From the NCBI GenBank assembly GCA_947624745.1, contig CANQLR010000003.1:1-64000 (forward strand): DNA of 64,000 bases, given 5' to 3'. Made by a program: the position numbers and the translations under genes. This document shows positions 40,598 through 48,330 of this stretch, piece after piece (position 1 is the stretch's first letter; the number at the start of each line of letters is the position of its first letter). The notes under the pieces are model-generated. The model was not told the origin of the DNA. It worked only from the letters and a program-made list of their open reading frames with translations, and did no database searches. Source of the DNA: an uncultured Clostridia bacterium. Its GTDB lineage: Bacteria; Bacillota; Clostridia; Oscillospirales; Ruminococcaceae.

Positions 40598-41814
40598 AGA
40601 TAAAAAGGATAGACGGCGGCGTTTGCGCGCCGAAGGGATTCACCGCTGCGGGAATGCACTGCGGCGTAAGAAAAAACCACGCCAAGAAGGACATCGCGAT
40701 GATATTCTGCGAGGTCAGCTGCTCGGCGGCGGCGGTATACACAAAAAACAAGGTCTTCGGCGCGCCGATAACCGTCACGAGGAAAAATATCGCGGACGGC
40801 AGGGCTCGGGCGGTCATCTGCAACTCGGGCAACGCGAACACCGCAAACCTTGACGGCGTTGAAAAGGCGCAGATGATGAGCGATCTGACCGCGAAGGCGC
40901 TGGGGATAGCTTCCTCCGACGTCATAGTCGCCTCGACCGGCGTTATCGGCCAGAGCCTCGACATGGAGCCGATAGCCTACGGCATAAAGGAGCTTCCGAA
41001 GCTTTTGTCCCGCGAGGGCGGAAACGACGCCGCGCAGGCGATAATGACCACCGACACGAAGGTCAAGGAGATCGCGGTCGAGACCGAGATCGACGGCAAG
41101 CCGGTTCGATTCGGAGCCATCTCAAAGGGCTCGGGAATGATACACCCGAACATGGCGACGATGCTCTCGTTCATCACGACCGACGTGAATATCGCCCCCG
41201 AAACGCTTCACAAGGCGCTTTCGGAGGTCGTCGAGGACACCTACAACATGATAAGCGTCGACGGCGACACCTCCACGAACGACATGGTGTCGGTGATGGC
41301 GTCGGGGCTTGCGGGAAACGCCGAGATAAGCTCGGACGGCGAGGGGTATGAAGCCGTGAAGGCCGCGCTCTTCGAGATAGGAAAGTATATGTCGATGATG
41401 ATAGCCGGCGACGGCGAGGGGGCGACGAAGCTTCTGACCTGCGAGCTTTCGGGAGCAAAGGATATCGCCTCGGCGAAGGTTCTCTCAAAGAGCGTTATTT
41501 CGTCGAGCCTTGTGAAGGCCGCAATGTTCGGGGCGGACGCCAACTGCGGCAGGGTACTCTGCGCGCTCGGCTATTCGGGCGAGGATTTCGACCCCGCGGG
41601 AGTTGCGGTATGGTTCGAGAGCAAGGCGGGCTCGGTGAAGGTCTGCGAGCAGGGCTGCGGGCTGAAATTCGACGAGGAGCTCGCGAAAAAAGTCCTTTTG
41701 GAGAGCGAAATAGTCATAAAGGTCGAAATGTCTGAGGGAAGCGCCCGCGCCACGGCGTGGGGGTGCGATCTGACCTACGATTACGTTAAGATAAACGGGG
41801 ATTACCGGACCTGA
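40594..41814 (+). CDS. argJ: bifunctional glutamate N-acetyltransferase/ornithine acetyltransferase
   Basis: This 406-residue ArgJ recycles the acetyl group from acetylornithine to glutamate. The precursor self-cleaves before Thr189 in PNMATMLSF, the nucleophile of the mature enzyme. CNSGNANT and STGVIG form the oxyanion region. Whether it also uses acetyl-CoA cannot be told from sequence; the absence of argA here fits a cyclic pathway. It overlaps argC by 4 bases, and a 70-base gap separates it from argB. Confidence 0.95.
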   Translation: MKIKRIDGGVCAPKGFTAAGMHCGVRKNHAKKDIAMIFCEVSCSAAAVYTKNKVFGAPITVTRKNIADGRARAVICNSGNANTANLDGVEKAQMMSDLTAKALGIASSDVIVASTGVIGQSLDMEPIAYGIKELPKLLSREGGNDAAQAIMTTDTKVKEIAVETEIDGKPVRFGAISKGSGMIHPNMATMLSFITTDVNIAPETLHKALSEVVEDTYNMISVDGDTSTNDMVSVMASGLAGNAEISSDGEGYEAVKAALFEIGKYMSMMIAGDGEGATKLLTCELSGAKDIASAKVLSKSVISSSLVKAAMFGADANCGRVLCALGYSGEDFDPAGVAVWFESKAGSVKVCEQGCGLKFDEELAKKVLLESEIVIKVEMSEGSARATAWGCDLTYDYVKINGDYRT

Positions 41815-41884
41815 CAGAAGGCAGAGGTTCAGAAAACAGAGAACAGATTTTAAGACGCAGGAAGTCGGAAAACGGAGGGATAAT

Positions 41885-42751
41885 ATGGCAAGCCATCTTA
41901 CAACGTCACAGCAGGCGCACGTTCTAATAAGCGCGCTGCCCTACATACAAAAATACACCGGGAAGGTCGTCGTCGTGAAATACGGCGGCAACGCGATGAT
42001 AAACCCCGAGCTGAAAGAGGCGGTGATGTCGGACATCGTGCTTCTGTCACTCATCGGGGTGAGGGTGGTGCTCGTCCACGGCGGAGGCCCCGAGATAACC
42101 GAGACCCTTAAGGCGCTCGGCAAGGAGTCGAAGTTCATAAACGGCCTGCGGTACACCGACGGCGAGACTGCCGAGGTCGTGCAGATGGTGCTTTCGGGGA
42201 AGATCAACAAGGATCTTGTTTCGCTCATCGGCCGCTGCGGGGGGAAGGCCCTCGGCTTCTGCGGCATAGACGCGGGAATGATAAGATGCAAAAAGCTTGA
42301 GGGAGAGGTTGATCTCGGCTACGTCGGGGACATCACCCACGTCGACCCCACGCCGCTTGCAAACGCCATCTACAACCACTATATCCCGGTCGTCGCGACT
42401 GTCGGCACCGACGAAAACGGGCAGGTGTATAACATAAACGCCGACACCGCCGCGGCGGAGATAGCCGCAGCATTAAGCGCCGAGAACCTCATCATGCTGA
42501 CCGATATCCGGGGGCTCTTGCGGGACGTAAACGACGTAAAGACCCTTATTCAGGAGGTCAAGCTGAGCGAGGTGCCCGCGCTCACGGAGCAGGGAATAAT
42601 CTCGGGCGGAATGATACCGAAGGTAAAAAGCTGCGTAACGGCGCTCGAAAACGGGGTCCGCAAGGCGGTAATGATAGACGGCAGGATCGAGCATTCGATA
42701 CTTATTGAGATGTTCTCGGACGAGGGCATCGGCACACTGTTCACGAAATGA
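41885..42751 (+). CDS. argB: acetylglutamate kinase
   Basis: This 288-residue amino-acid kinase phosphorylates N-acetylglutamate. VVKYGGNAM (phosphate binding), VLVHGGGPEI and NADTAAAEIA are family motifs. An N-terminal helix (HVLISALPYIQKYTGK) like that of arginine-inhibited hexameric forms suggests arginine feedback. GGAGG precedes the ATG. The 70-base gap before it contains a purine-rich repeat rather than a promoter. Confidence 0.96.
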   Translation: MASHLTTSQQAHVLISALPYIQKYTGKVVVVKYGGNAMINPELKEAVMSDIVLLSLIGVRVVLVHGGGPEITETLKALGKESKFINGLRYTDGETAEVVQMVLSGKINKDLVSLIGRCGGKALGFCGIDAGMIRCKKLEGEVDLGYVGDITHVDPTPLANAIYNHYIPVVATVGTDENGQVYNINADTAAAEIAAALSAENLIMLTDIRGLLRDVNDVKTLIQEVKLSEVPALTEQGIISGGMIPKVKSCVTALENGVRKAVMIDGRIEHSILIEMFSDEGIGTLFTK

Positions 42752-42759
42752 GGATAAAT

Positions 42760-43938
42760 ATGGATAGATTTTCCGAAATAGAAGCCCTCGACAGGGAGAA
42801 CGTCGCGCATTCCTACGGCAGGTTCCCGGTCGCGATAGAAAAGGGCAAAAACGCGGTCTGCTGGGACTTCGACGGCAAGCGCTACATCGACTTCACGAGC
42901 GGTATCGGCGTAAATTCGCTCGGGTTCTGCGACGACGGCTGGCAAAAAGCGGTCACGGCGCAGCTTTCAAAGCTCCAGCATATCTCGAACCTTTACTATA
43001 CCGAGCCCTGCGCGAGGCTCGCGAAAACGCTCTGCGAAAGAACCGGCATGAAAAAGGTGTTCTTCGCGAACGGCGGCGCCGAGGCCAACGAGGGCGCGAT
43101 AAAGGCCGCAAGGAAGTATTCGTTCGACAAATACGGCGAGGGACGGAGCAAGATACTCACCCTGAAAAATTCCTTCCACGGCCGCACCGTGACCACACTT
43201 TCGGCCACCGGGCAGGACGTTTTCCACAACTTTTTCTTCCCCTTCACCGAGGGGTTCGAGTTTCTGACTGCGGGCGACCTTGACGAACTGAAGGCCCACG
43301 CCGACGGCGCCTGCGCGCTCATGATAGAGCTTATTCAGGGCGAGGGCGGGGTCGTCCCGGTCGACGAGTGGTACGTGAGAGCGGCGGCGAAATTCTGCCA
43401 AGAAAAGGATATTCTTCTGATCGTCGACGAGGTCCAGACAGGTATCGGCCGCACGGGCAAGCTGTTTTGCTTCGAGCAGTACGGGATCACTCCGGACATC
43501 GTGACTGCGGCAAAGGGTATCGGCGGGGGGCTGCCCCTCGCGGCGGTGCTTTTCGGCGAGAAGACGGAGGGCGTTTTCGCTCCCGGCCAGCACGCGACCA
43601 CCTTCGGCGGGAACCCGGTCTGCTGCGCGGGGGCTCTGGAGGTCCTTGACCGCCTTGACGACGGCTTTTTGGCTGACGTCGCCGAAAAGGGCGGGTATCT
43701 GAGGGACAAGATATTAAAAATGCCGCACGTCCGCTCGGTCAGCGGCATGGGGCTGATGATAGGGATAGAGCTCGAGACGGCAGTGAAGTCGGCGGACGTC
43801 GTGCGCGCCGGCCTAAAGACCGGGGTGCTGCTTCTGACGGCGAAGGAGAAGGTGCGCCTGCTCCCGCCGCTCACGATAACCTCCGGCGAGATGGACGAGG
43901 GCCTCGAAGCGCTCGCCAAGGCGCTGAGGGCGGGGTGA
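42760..43938 (+). CDS. argD: acetylornithine aminotransferase
   Basis: This 392-residue class III PLP aminotransferase converts N-acetylglutamate semialdehyde to acetylornithine. The PLP Lys is 252 in TAAKGIGGG, with IVDEVQTGIGRTG and NGGAEANEGAIK. ATG at 42760 follows GAGG with 6-nt spacing; an ATG at 42748 overlapping the argB stop is also possible. It is the last gene of the operon, followed by a strong terminator. argF, argG and argH are not in the window. Confidence 0.94.
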   Translation: MDRFSEIEALDRENVAHSYGRFPVAIEKGKNAVCWDFDGKRYIDFTSGIGVNSLGFCDDGWQKAVTAQLSKLQHISNLYYTEPCARLAKTLCERTGMKKVFFANGGAEANEGAIKAARKYSFDKYGEGRSKILTLKNSFHGRTVTTLSATGQDVFHNFFFPFTEGFEFLTAGDLDELKAHADGACALMIELIQGEGGVVPVDEWYVRAAAKFCQEKDILLIVDEVQTGIGRTGKLFCFEQYGITPDIVTAAKGIGGGLPLAAVLFGEKTEGVFAPGQHATTFGGNPVCCAGALEVLDRLDDGFLADVAEKGGYLRDKILKMPHVRSVSGMGLMIGIELETAVKSADVVRAGLKTGVLLLTAKEKVRLLPPLTITSGEMDEGLEALAKALRAG

Positions 43939-43970
43939 AAGAGAAGAAGCAAACGGTAATGATATAAAGG

Positions 43971-43998
43971 AAAAAAGCAGGCGGGGGCCTGCTTTTTT
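43971..43998 (+). terminator. terminator of argCJBD
   Basis: AAAAAAGCAGGC, GGGG, GCCTGCTTTTTT: a perfect 12-bp stem including the A and T runs. Confidence 0.9.
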
Positions 43999-44018
43999 GC
44001 GGGGGTGTGAAGGGCAGT

Positions 44019-44110
44019 GGGGGCGAAGCCCCGAGGCGGCAGCGGAGCTGCCGCCTGTTCGGCCACGGAGTGGCCGAACGTGAGCCGAAGGCGAACACGG
44101 GGCTTCGCCG
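44019..44110 (+). repeat. hairpin cassette C
   Basis: Bracketed by GGGGGCGAAGCCCC and GGGGCTTCGCC. Inside are GGCGGCAGC-GGA-GCTGCCGCC, GTTCGGCCAC-GGA-GTGGCCGAAC and a weak hairpin around GCC-GAA-GGC. Confidence 0.82.
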
Positions 44111-44142
44111 CGCGGGGGTCTGCACGAGCTGGAGTGGGGGCA

Positions 44143-44295
44143 GGGCGAAACCCCAACGCTCGCAGAGCGAGCGTTGTCCGCCGTCGGAGAGGTCAGCGAG
44201 GTCTTTTTAAAAGGCAGGAAATTCGACGTTTTTCAAAGCCTTGTAAATTCTGCGACGGCGGGAATCGCGCCGAAAGGCGCAATTAGGGCTTCGCC
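44143..44295 (+). repeat. 152-bp interspersed module, copy 2
   Basis: Same order as 25806-25957: GGGCGAAACCCC, hairpin CAACGCTCGC-AGA-GCGAGCGTTG, TCTTTTTAAAAGGCAGGAAA, AAGCCTTGTAA, and GCGCC-GAA-AGGCGC-type hairpin, then GGGCTTCGCC. Confidence 0.82.
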
Positions 44296-44412
44296 CTCAC
44301 TCCCTGCGCCTTACAGAATTTCGTTATAGCCCCGCATAGGTTGCTATAAGGTATTCGCTCCGCTCATGCTATTTTAAGCCCCCACCCCTGCCCCTCCCCG
44401 TTGGGGAGGGGG
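44286..44412 (+). repeat. G-rich hairpin module, copy 2
   Basis: Counterpart of 26208-26332, ending in CCCCTCCCC-GTT-GGGGAGGGG. Confidence 0.8.
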
Positions 44413-44460
44413 TTCTCGCCGTACTTTCCTGCCTCAATACCACTAAAGTTCAGAATCTGC

Positions 44461-44557
44461 GTGGCGAAGCCCCAGGCGGCAGCTTCGCTGCCGCCGCGCC
44501 AAATCCGCAAGCGGATTTGGCTTAGGCGCCCTTAGGGCGCCTCGGGGCTTCGCCCCA
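44461..44557 (+). repeat. hairpin cassette D
   Basis: Left arm GGCGAAGCCCC and right arm GGGGCTTCGCC enclose GGCGGCAGC-TTC-GCTGCCGCC, GCCAAATCCGCAAGCGGATTTGGC and GGCGCCC-TTA-GGGCGCC. Confidence 0.82.
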
Positions 44558-44580
44558 CCTCCACCTGCCCCACCCCAAAA

Positions 44581-44690
44581 GGGAGTGTCCAAACCTCCCA
44601 CATTAAGTGAAAAGTGCGAAAAGGAAACCGGTTAGTAGCGGCAAATCATCAGACAAAATTTTTTATAATGTGGTCGGAATGGACACTCCC
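44581..44690 (-). mobile_element. 110-bp MITE-like element, copy 2
   Basis: Reverse complement of 17259-17368, with ends GGGAGTGTCC and GGACACTCCC. It ends 12 nt upstream of the -35 box of the flavodiiron gene. No open frame and no clear target duplication. Confidence 0.78.
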
Positions 44691-44702
44691 CCAAACTCCC
44701 CC

Positions 44703-44731
44703 TTTACAACTTCCCCATTCTGTGCTATAAT
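44703..44731 (+). promoter_or_regulatory. sigma-A promoter of the flavodiiron gene
   Basis: TTTACA, 17 nt, TATAAT. Confidence 0.8.
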
Positions 44732-44762
44732 ACACCTATAAAAATCCACCAGGAGGCAAAAT

Positions 44763-46559
44763 ATGGACATAAATGTTACCAAGGACGTCCGATACATCGG
44801 CGTCAACGACCACGAGGTCGACCTGTTCGAGGGACAGTACGTCGTCCCGAACGGCATGGCCTACAACTCCTACGCGATACTCGACGCTAAGATCGCGATA
44901 ATGGACACCGTCGACATCCGCTTCACCCACGAGTGGCTCGACAACATCGCCAAAACGCTCGGCGGCCGCAAGCCCGACTACCTCATAATCCAGCACATGG
45001 AGCCCGACCACGCCGGAAATATCGCGAATTTCATGAGCCTTTACCCCGAGGCGACGATCGTCTCCTCCGCGAAGGCGTTCACGATGATGAAGCAGTTCTT
45101 CGGGACCGATTATCAGGACCGCCGCGTCGTCGTCGGCGAGGGCGATACCCTCCCGCTCGGCAATCACACGCTCACCTTTGTGACCGCTCCGATGGTCCAC
45201 TGGCCCGAGGTCATCGTCACCTACGACAGCTGCGACAAAATTCTTTTCTCGGCGGACGGCTTCGGCAAGTTCGGCGCTAACGACGTCGAGGAGGAGTGGG
45301 ACTGCGAGGCGAGGCGCTACTACATCGGCATCGTCGGGAAATACGGCGCACAGGTCCAGAAGCTTTTGCAGAAGGCCGCGGCGCTCGATATCGAGATCAT
45401 CTGCCCGACCCACGGCCCCGTTCTCAAGGAAGATCTCGCCCACTATATAAACCTTTACGACATCTGGTCGAGCTACCGCCCCGAGTCGGAGGGCATCGTC
45501 ATCGCCTACACCTCCGTCTACGGCCACACTAAAGAAGCCGTCCGGATTTTGGAGTCCAAGCTCAAGGCCAAGGGCTGCCCGAAGGTCGTTGTTACGGACC
45601 TCGCCCGCGAGGATATGGCCGAGGCCGTCGAGGACGCCTTCCGCTACAACAAGCTCGTTCTGGCGACCACCACCTACAACGCCGACATCTTCCCGTTCAT
45701 GCGCGAATTTATCAACCACCTGACCGAAAGGGGCTACCGCGACCGCACCGTCGCCCTCATCGAAAACGGCTCCTGGGCTCCCATGGCAGCAAAGACCATG
45801 ACCGCGATGCTGGAGCCCTGCAAAAACATCACCTACGCGAAAACGCAGGTCAAGATACTCTCGGCGCTGAGCGATGAGAGCCGCCAGCAGATCGAGGAGC
45901 TTTCAGACGAGCTCTGCATGGACTATATCGCCCGCGACGGCGAGACCGCGAACAAGCAGGATATGTCCGCCCTCAACAAGATAGGCTACGGCCTCTATGT
46001 CGTGACCTCGAACGACGGCACGAAGGACAACGGCCTCATCGTGAACACCGTTTCGCAGCTCACCGACAACCCGTTCAGGGTGGCGGTCAGCATCAATAAA
46101 TCCAACTATTCCCACCACGTCATCAAGCAGACCGGCAAGATGAACGTCTGCTGCCTCTCGACCGACGCGCCGTTCAAGGTTTTCGAGACCTTCGGCTTCC
46201 AGAGCGGCCGCGCTGTGGATAAATTCGCCGGCAGCGAGGTCCTTCGCTCGGATAACGGGCTGGCGTTCCTCCCCCGCTACATCAACGCGTTCATGTCCTT
46301 AAAGGTCGAGCAGTACGTCGACCTCGGCACTCACGGAATGTTCATCTGCTCGGTCACCGAAGCACGGGTGATCTCTGACGCCGATTCGATGACCTACGCG
46401 TATTACCATCAGAACGTCAAGCCGAAGCCCAAGACCGAGGGCAAAAAGGGCTGGGTCTGCAAGATCTGCGGCTATGTCTATGAAGGCGACGAGCTCCCCG
46501 AAGACTTCGTCTGCCCGCTCTGTAAGCACGGCCCCGCCGACTTCGAGCCGATTGAATAA
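44763..46559 (+). CDS. flavodiiron protein with flavin-reductase and rubredoxin domains
   Basis: This 598-residue, four-module oxygen/NO-scavenging enzyme begins with a metallo-beta-lactamase-like diiron domain (1-240) with ligands His78, Glu80, Asp82, His83, His146, Asp165 and His217. A flavodoxin-like FMN domain (about 243-390, YTSVYGHTKEAV) follows, then a flavin-reductase-like domain (about 408-550, GLYVVTSNDGTKDNGLIVNT). A C-terminal rubredoxin has Cys566, 569, 584 and 587 (CKICGY...CPLCKHG). The fused rubredoxin and flavin reductase could feed electrons from NAD(P)H internally. It reduces O2 or NO in the cytoplasm, protecting an anaerobe. It is monocistronic behind a 110-bp repeat element. 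Confidence 0.93.
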   Translation: MDINVTKDVRYIGVNDHEVDLFEGQYVVPNGMAYNSYAILDAKIAIMDTVDIRFTHEWLDNIAKTLGGRKPDYLIIQHMEPDHAGNIANFMSLYPEATIVSSAKAFTMMKQFFGTDYQDRRVVVGEGDTLPLGNHTLTFVTAPMVHWPEVIVTYDSCDKILFSADGFGKFGANDVEEEWDCEARRYYIGIVGKYGAQVQKLLQKAAALDIEIICPTHGPVLKEDLAHYINLYDIWSSYRPESEGIVIAYTSVYGHTKEAVRILESKLKAKGCPKVVVTDLAREDMAEAVEDAFRYNKLVLATTTYNADIFPFMREFINHLTERGYRDRTVALIENGSWAPMAAKTMTAMLEPCKNITYAKTQVKILSALSDESRQQIEELSDELCMDYIARDGETANKQDMSALNKIGYGLYVVTSNDGTKDNGLIVNTVSQLTDNPFRVAVSINKSNYSHHVIKQTGKMNVCCLSTDAPFKVFETFGFQSGRAVDKFAGSEVLRSDNGLAFLPRYINAFMSLKVEQYVDLGTHGMFICSVTEARVISDADSMTYAYYHQNVKPKPKTEGKKGWVCKICGYVYEGDELPEDFVCPLCKHGPADFEPIE

Positions 46560-46566
46560 AAAATGA

Positions 46567-46604
46567 TAAAAGCTCCCCGGATAAGAGGCTGGGGAGCTTT
46601 TTAT
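46567..46604. terminator. bidirectional terminator between the flavodiiron gene and sigF
   Basis: AAAGCTCCCC and GGGGAGCTTT form a 10-bp stem, with T-rich tails in both directions. Confidence 0.82.
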
Positions 46605-46625
46605 TTATTATAGTATTCTTGCCCG

Positions 46626-47300
46626 CTACTCCCCCATCCACCGTCTCAGCTCCTCCAGAATCTTTTTCTCCCTCCTTGAGACCTGCACTTGGGTCATGCC
46701 GAGGCGGGCGGCGGCGGACTGCTGGGTGAGGCCGCCGAAATACCGAAGGCCGATGAGGAGCCTATCCCTTTTATCGAGGTGTTCGAGGGCCTGCGAGAGC
46801 GCTATCGAGTCAATTATCGCGATGTCCGGCGGGTCGACGGGGATATCCCGGGTCTCGCCGCTGTCGTCGGTGCGGGTGAGGCTGACCGTCGGCCTGCTCA
46901 CGCATACCGCCTCCGAGACCTCCTCGAGGGAAAGCCCCGTTTTTTCGGCGATCTCCGAGAGCGCGGGCTCGCGGCCGAGCTCGTTTTCAAGAGCGGCGGC
47001 GGCCTTCGAGACCTTCATCGAGCGCTCCTTTAAGCTTCGCGAGACCTTAAGCGCCCCGCCGTCGCGGAAGAGCCGCTTTATCTCCCCCAGAATGACCGGC
47101 ACGGCGTAGGTCGAAAACCTCACCCCGCGGCTCTCGTCGAATGCCTTCACCGCCTTCACGAGCCCCATGCAGCCCGCGCTGTAAAGCTCCTCATACTCTA
47201 TCCCCCGCCCCTTGAACCGCCCCGCGCAGAGCCTTACCAGCCCAAGGTTGTCCTCGGCGGTTATTTTTGTGCTTAAATATTCCTCGTTCCGTGTAAACAT
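46626..47300 (-). CDS. sigF: RNA polymerase sporulation sigma factor SigF
   Basis: This 224-residue sigma-70 family factor of the SigF/SigG type has region 2 (RGIEYEELYSAGCMGLVKAVKAFD and RFSTYAVPVILGEIKR), region 3 and region 4.2 (GGLTQQSAAARLGMTQVQVSRREKKIL). Its place behind spoIIAA and spoIIAB identifies it as SigF, the first forespore sigma. Start 47300 is chosen because GGAG lies 7 nt upstream; an ATG two codons earlier is too close to that site. Confidence 0.93.
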   Translation of the reverse strand: MFTRNEEYLSTKITAEDNLGLVRLCAGRFKGRGIEYEELYSAGCMGLVKAVKAFDESRGVRFSTYAVPVILGEIKRLFRDGGALKVSRSLKERSMKVSKAAAALENELGREPALSEIAEKTGLSLEEVSEAVCVSRPTVSLTRTDDSGETRDIPVDPPDIAIIDSIALSQALEHLDKRDRLLIGLRYFGGLTQQSAAARLGMTQVQVSRREKKILEELRRWMGE

Positions 47301-47349
47301 CGCCATGCTCCGATCGACCCGAATTTGCCCGTTTGGGCTTATGTATCTC

Positions 47350-47793
47350 TCAAAGCCGCTGCCGAAGCTTCTTTTTAAGGGTGACCGACGTTCCCGCGCC
47401 CGGCTTGCTTTTTACGCTCACGCTGTCGCAGAAGCTCTCCATCACCGAGAACCCCAGCCCCGCGCGCTCCTCGCCGGGACAGGTCGTATAAAGCGGCTCC
47501 ATCGCCTTTTTTATGTCCTCGATGCCGCTGCCCCGGTCCTTGATCTTCACCGTGACCTCGTCGCCCGAGATCTTGCAGAAAAGCTCGATTATCCCGACCC
47601 CGTCGCGGTAGGCGTGGACGATGCAGTTCGTGACCGCCTCGCTCACGGCGGTCTTAAGGTCGCAGAGCTCGTCGAGGCGGGGGTTTTTCGGCGCGACGAA
47701 CGCCCCCACCGCCGTCCGCGCCATGCCCTCGTTCTCGGAAAGGCTCGGGAAAATTATCTTAAGCTCGTTGTCCGTCTTTTTCTTGGTCCTCAC
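47350..47793 (-). CDS. spoIIAB: anti-sigma F factor (serine kinase)
   Basis: This 147-residue GHKL ATPase/kinase binds SigF and phosphorylates SpoIIAA. The N box AVSEAVTNCIVHAY, the G1 box DRGSGIEDI and the G2 region GLGFSVMESFCD are visible. The start is GTG, overlapping the spoIIAA stop by 4 bases (GTGA), so the two are translationally coupled as in other spoIIA operons. Confidence 0.94.
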   Translation of the reverse strand: MRTKKKTDNELKIIFPSLSENEGMARTAVGAFVAPKNPRLDELCDLKTAVSEAVTNCIVHAYRDGVGIIELFCKISGDEVTVKIKDRGSGIEDIKKAMEPLYTTCPGEERAGLGFSVMESFCDSVSVKSKPGAGTSVTLKKKLRQRL

Positions 47794-48101
47794 TCTTTAT
47801 CCTCCTCCAAAAGCCTGTCCATCCCCGCGAGCGCCATCACCTTTTCGATGGACTTCGGCATGTTCACCAGCTCCAATGTGCCGCCGCGCTCCTTCATGTT
47901 CTTGTACCTCCCCATGACCAGCCCGACCCCCGAGCTGTCCATGAAGCTCACGCCCGAAAAGTCGAGGCGAAGCTTTTTCGGGGAGTTGTCCATTATCGCC
48001 GTGTCGATGTCGGAACGCAGCCACCGCGACGAGTGGTGGTCTATCTCCCCGGTAATTTTCGCGGTGAGGAGCTCCTCTCCCCCGCTGATGTATACAGGCA
48101 T
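47790..48101 (-). CDS. spoIIAA: anti-sigma F factor antagonist
   Basis: This 103-residue STAS-domain protein frees SigF from SpoIIAB when dephosphorylated. FMDSSGVGLVMGRYK contains the phosphorylated Ser57. It is the first gene of spoIIAA-spoIIAB-sigF. A sigma-H promoter would be expected; I could not define one convincingly upstream. Confidence 0.94.
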   Translation of the reverse strand: MPVYISGGEELLTAKITGEIDHHSSRWLRSDIDTAIMDNSPKKLRLDFSGVSFMDSSGVGLVMGRYKNMKERGGTLELVNMPKSIEKVMALAGMDRLLEEDKE

Positions 48102-48213
48102 TTTTTCAGCTCCTTTTTAAGTTTTGCTTTTTATGATACTAACCCCGGCGGGGCGAAAAACCTGTCAGAATAGGGAGGCTCCGAAAAAATTTTAAAAAAT
48201 TTTTAAAAACCTC

Positions 48214-48241
48214 TTGACATCCTGAAAAAAAGGGGTATACT
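48214..48241 (+). promoter_or_regulatory. sigma-A promoter of the hrcA operon
   Basis: TTGACA, 16 nt, TATACT, directly upstream of the CIRCE element. Confidence 0.78.
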
Positions 48242-48245
48242 ATAA

Positions 48246-48272
48246 TTAGCACTCAAGAAAAAAGAGTGCTAA
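48246..48272. promoter_or_regulatory. CIRCE operator
   Basis: TTAGCACTC, 9 nt, GAGTGCTAA: a perfect CIRCE inverted repeat, the HrcA binding site, overlapping the transcription start. Confidence 0.97.
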
Positions 48273-48330
48273 CACACGAAGGTATCGGTTGCCAACTCAT
48301 AAGCCGTGAGCCGAAAGGGGGCGAGCAAAG

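Larger units (their letters stand above)
43999..44580. repeat. repeat island 3: noncoding, hairpin-rich interspersed repeats
   Basis: About 580 bases between argD and the flavodiiron gene with no credible coding region. Order: cassette C, a 153-bp module (44143-44295), the G-rich hairpin module (44286-44412) and cassette D, then the 110-bp element. Confidence 0.82.

Noticed and set aside
44736-45719. 327-codon minus-strand frame opposite the flavodiiron protein
   Set aside because: Antisense shadow; the sense gene has all metal ligands.
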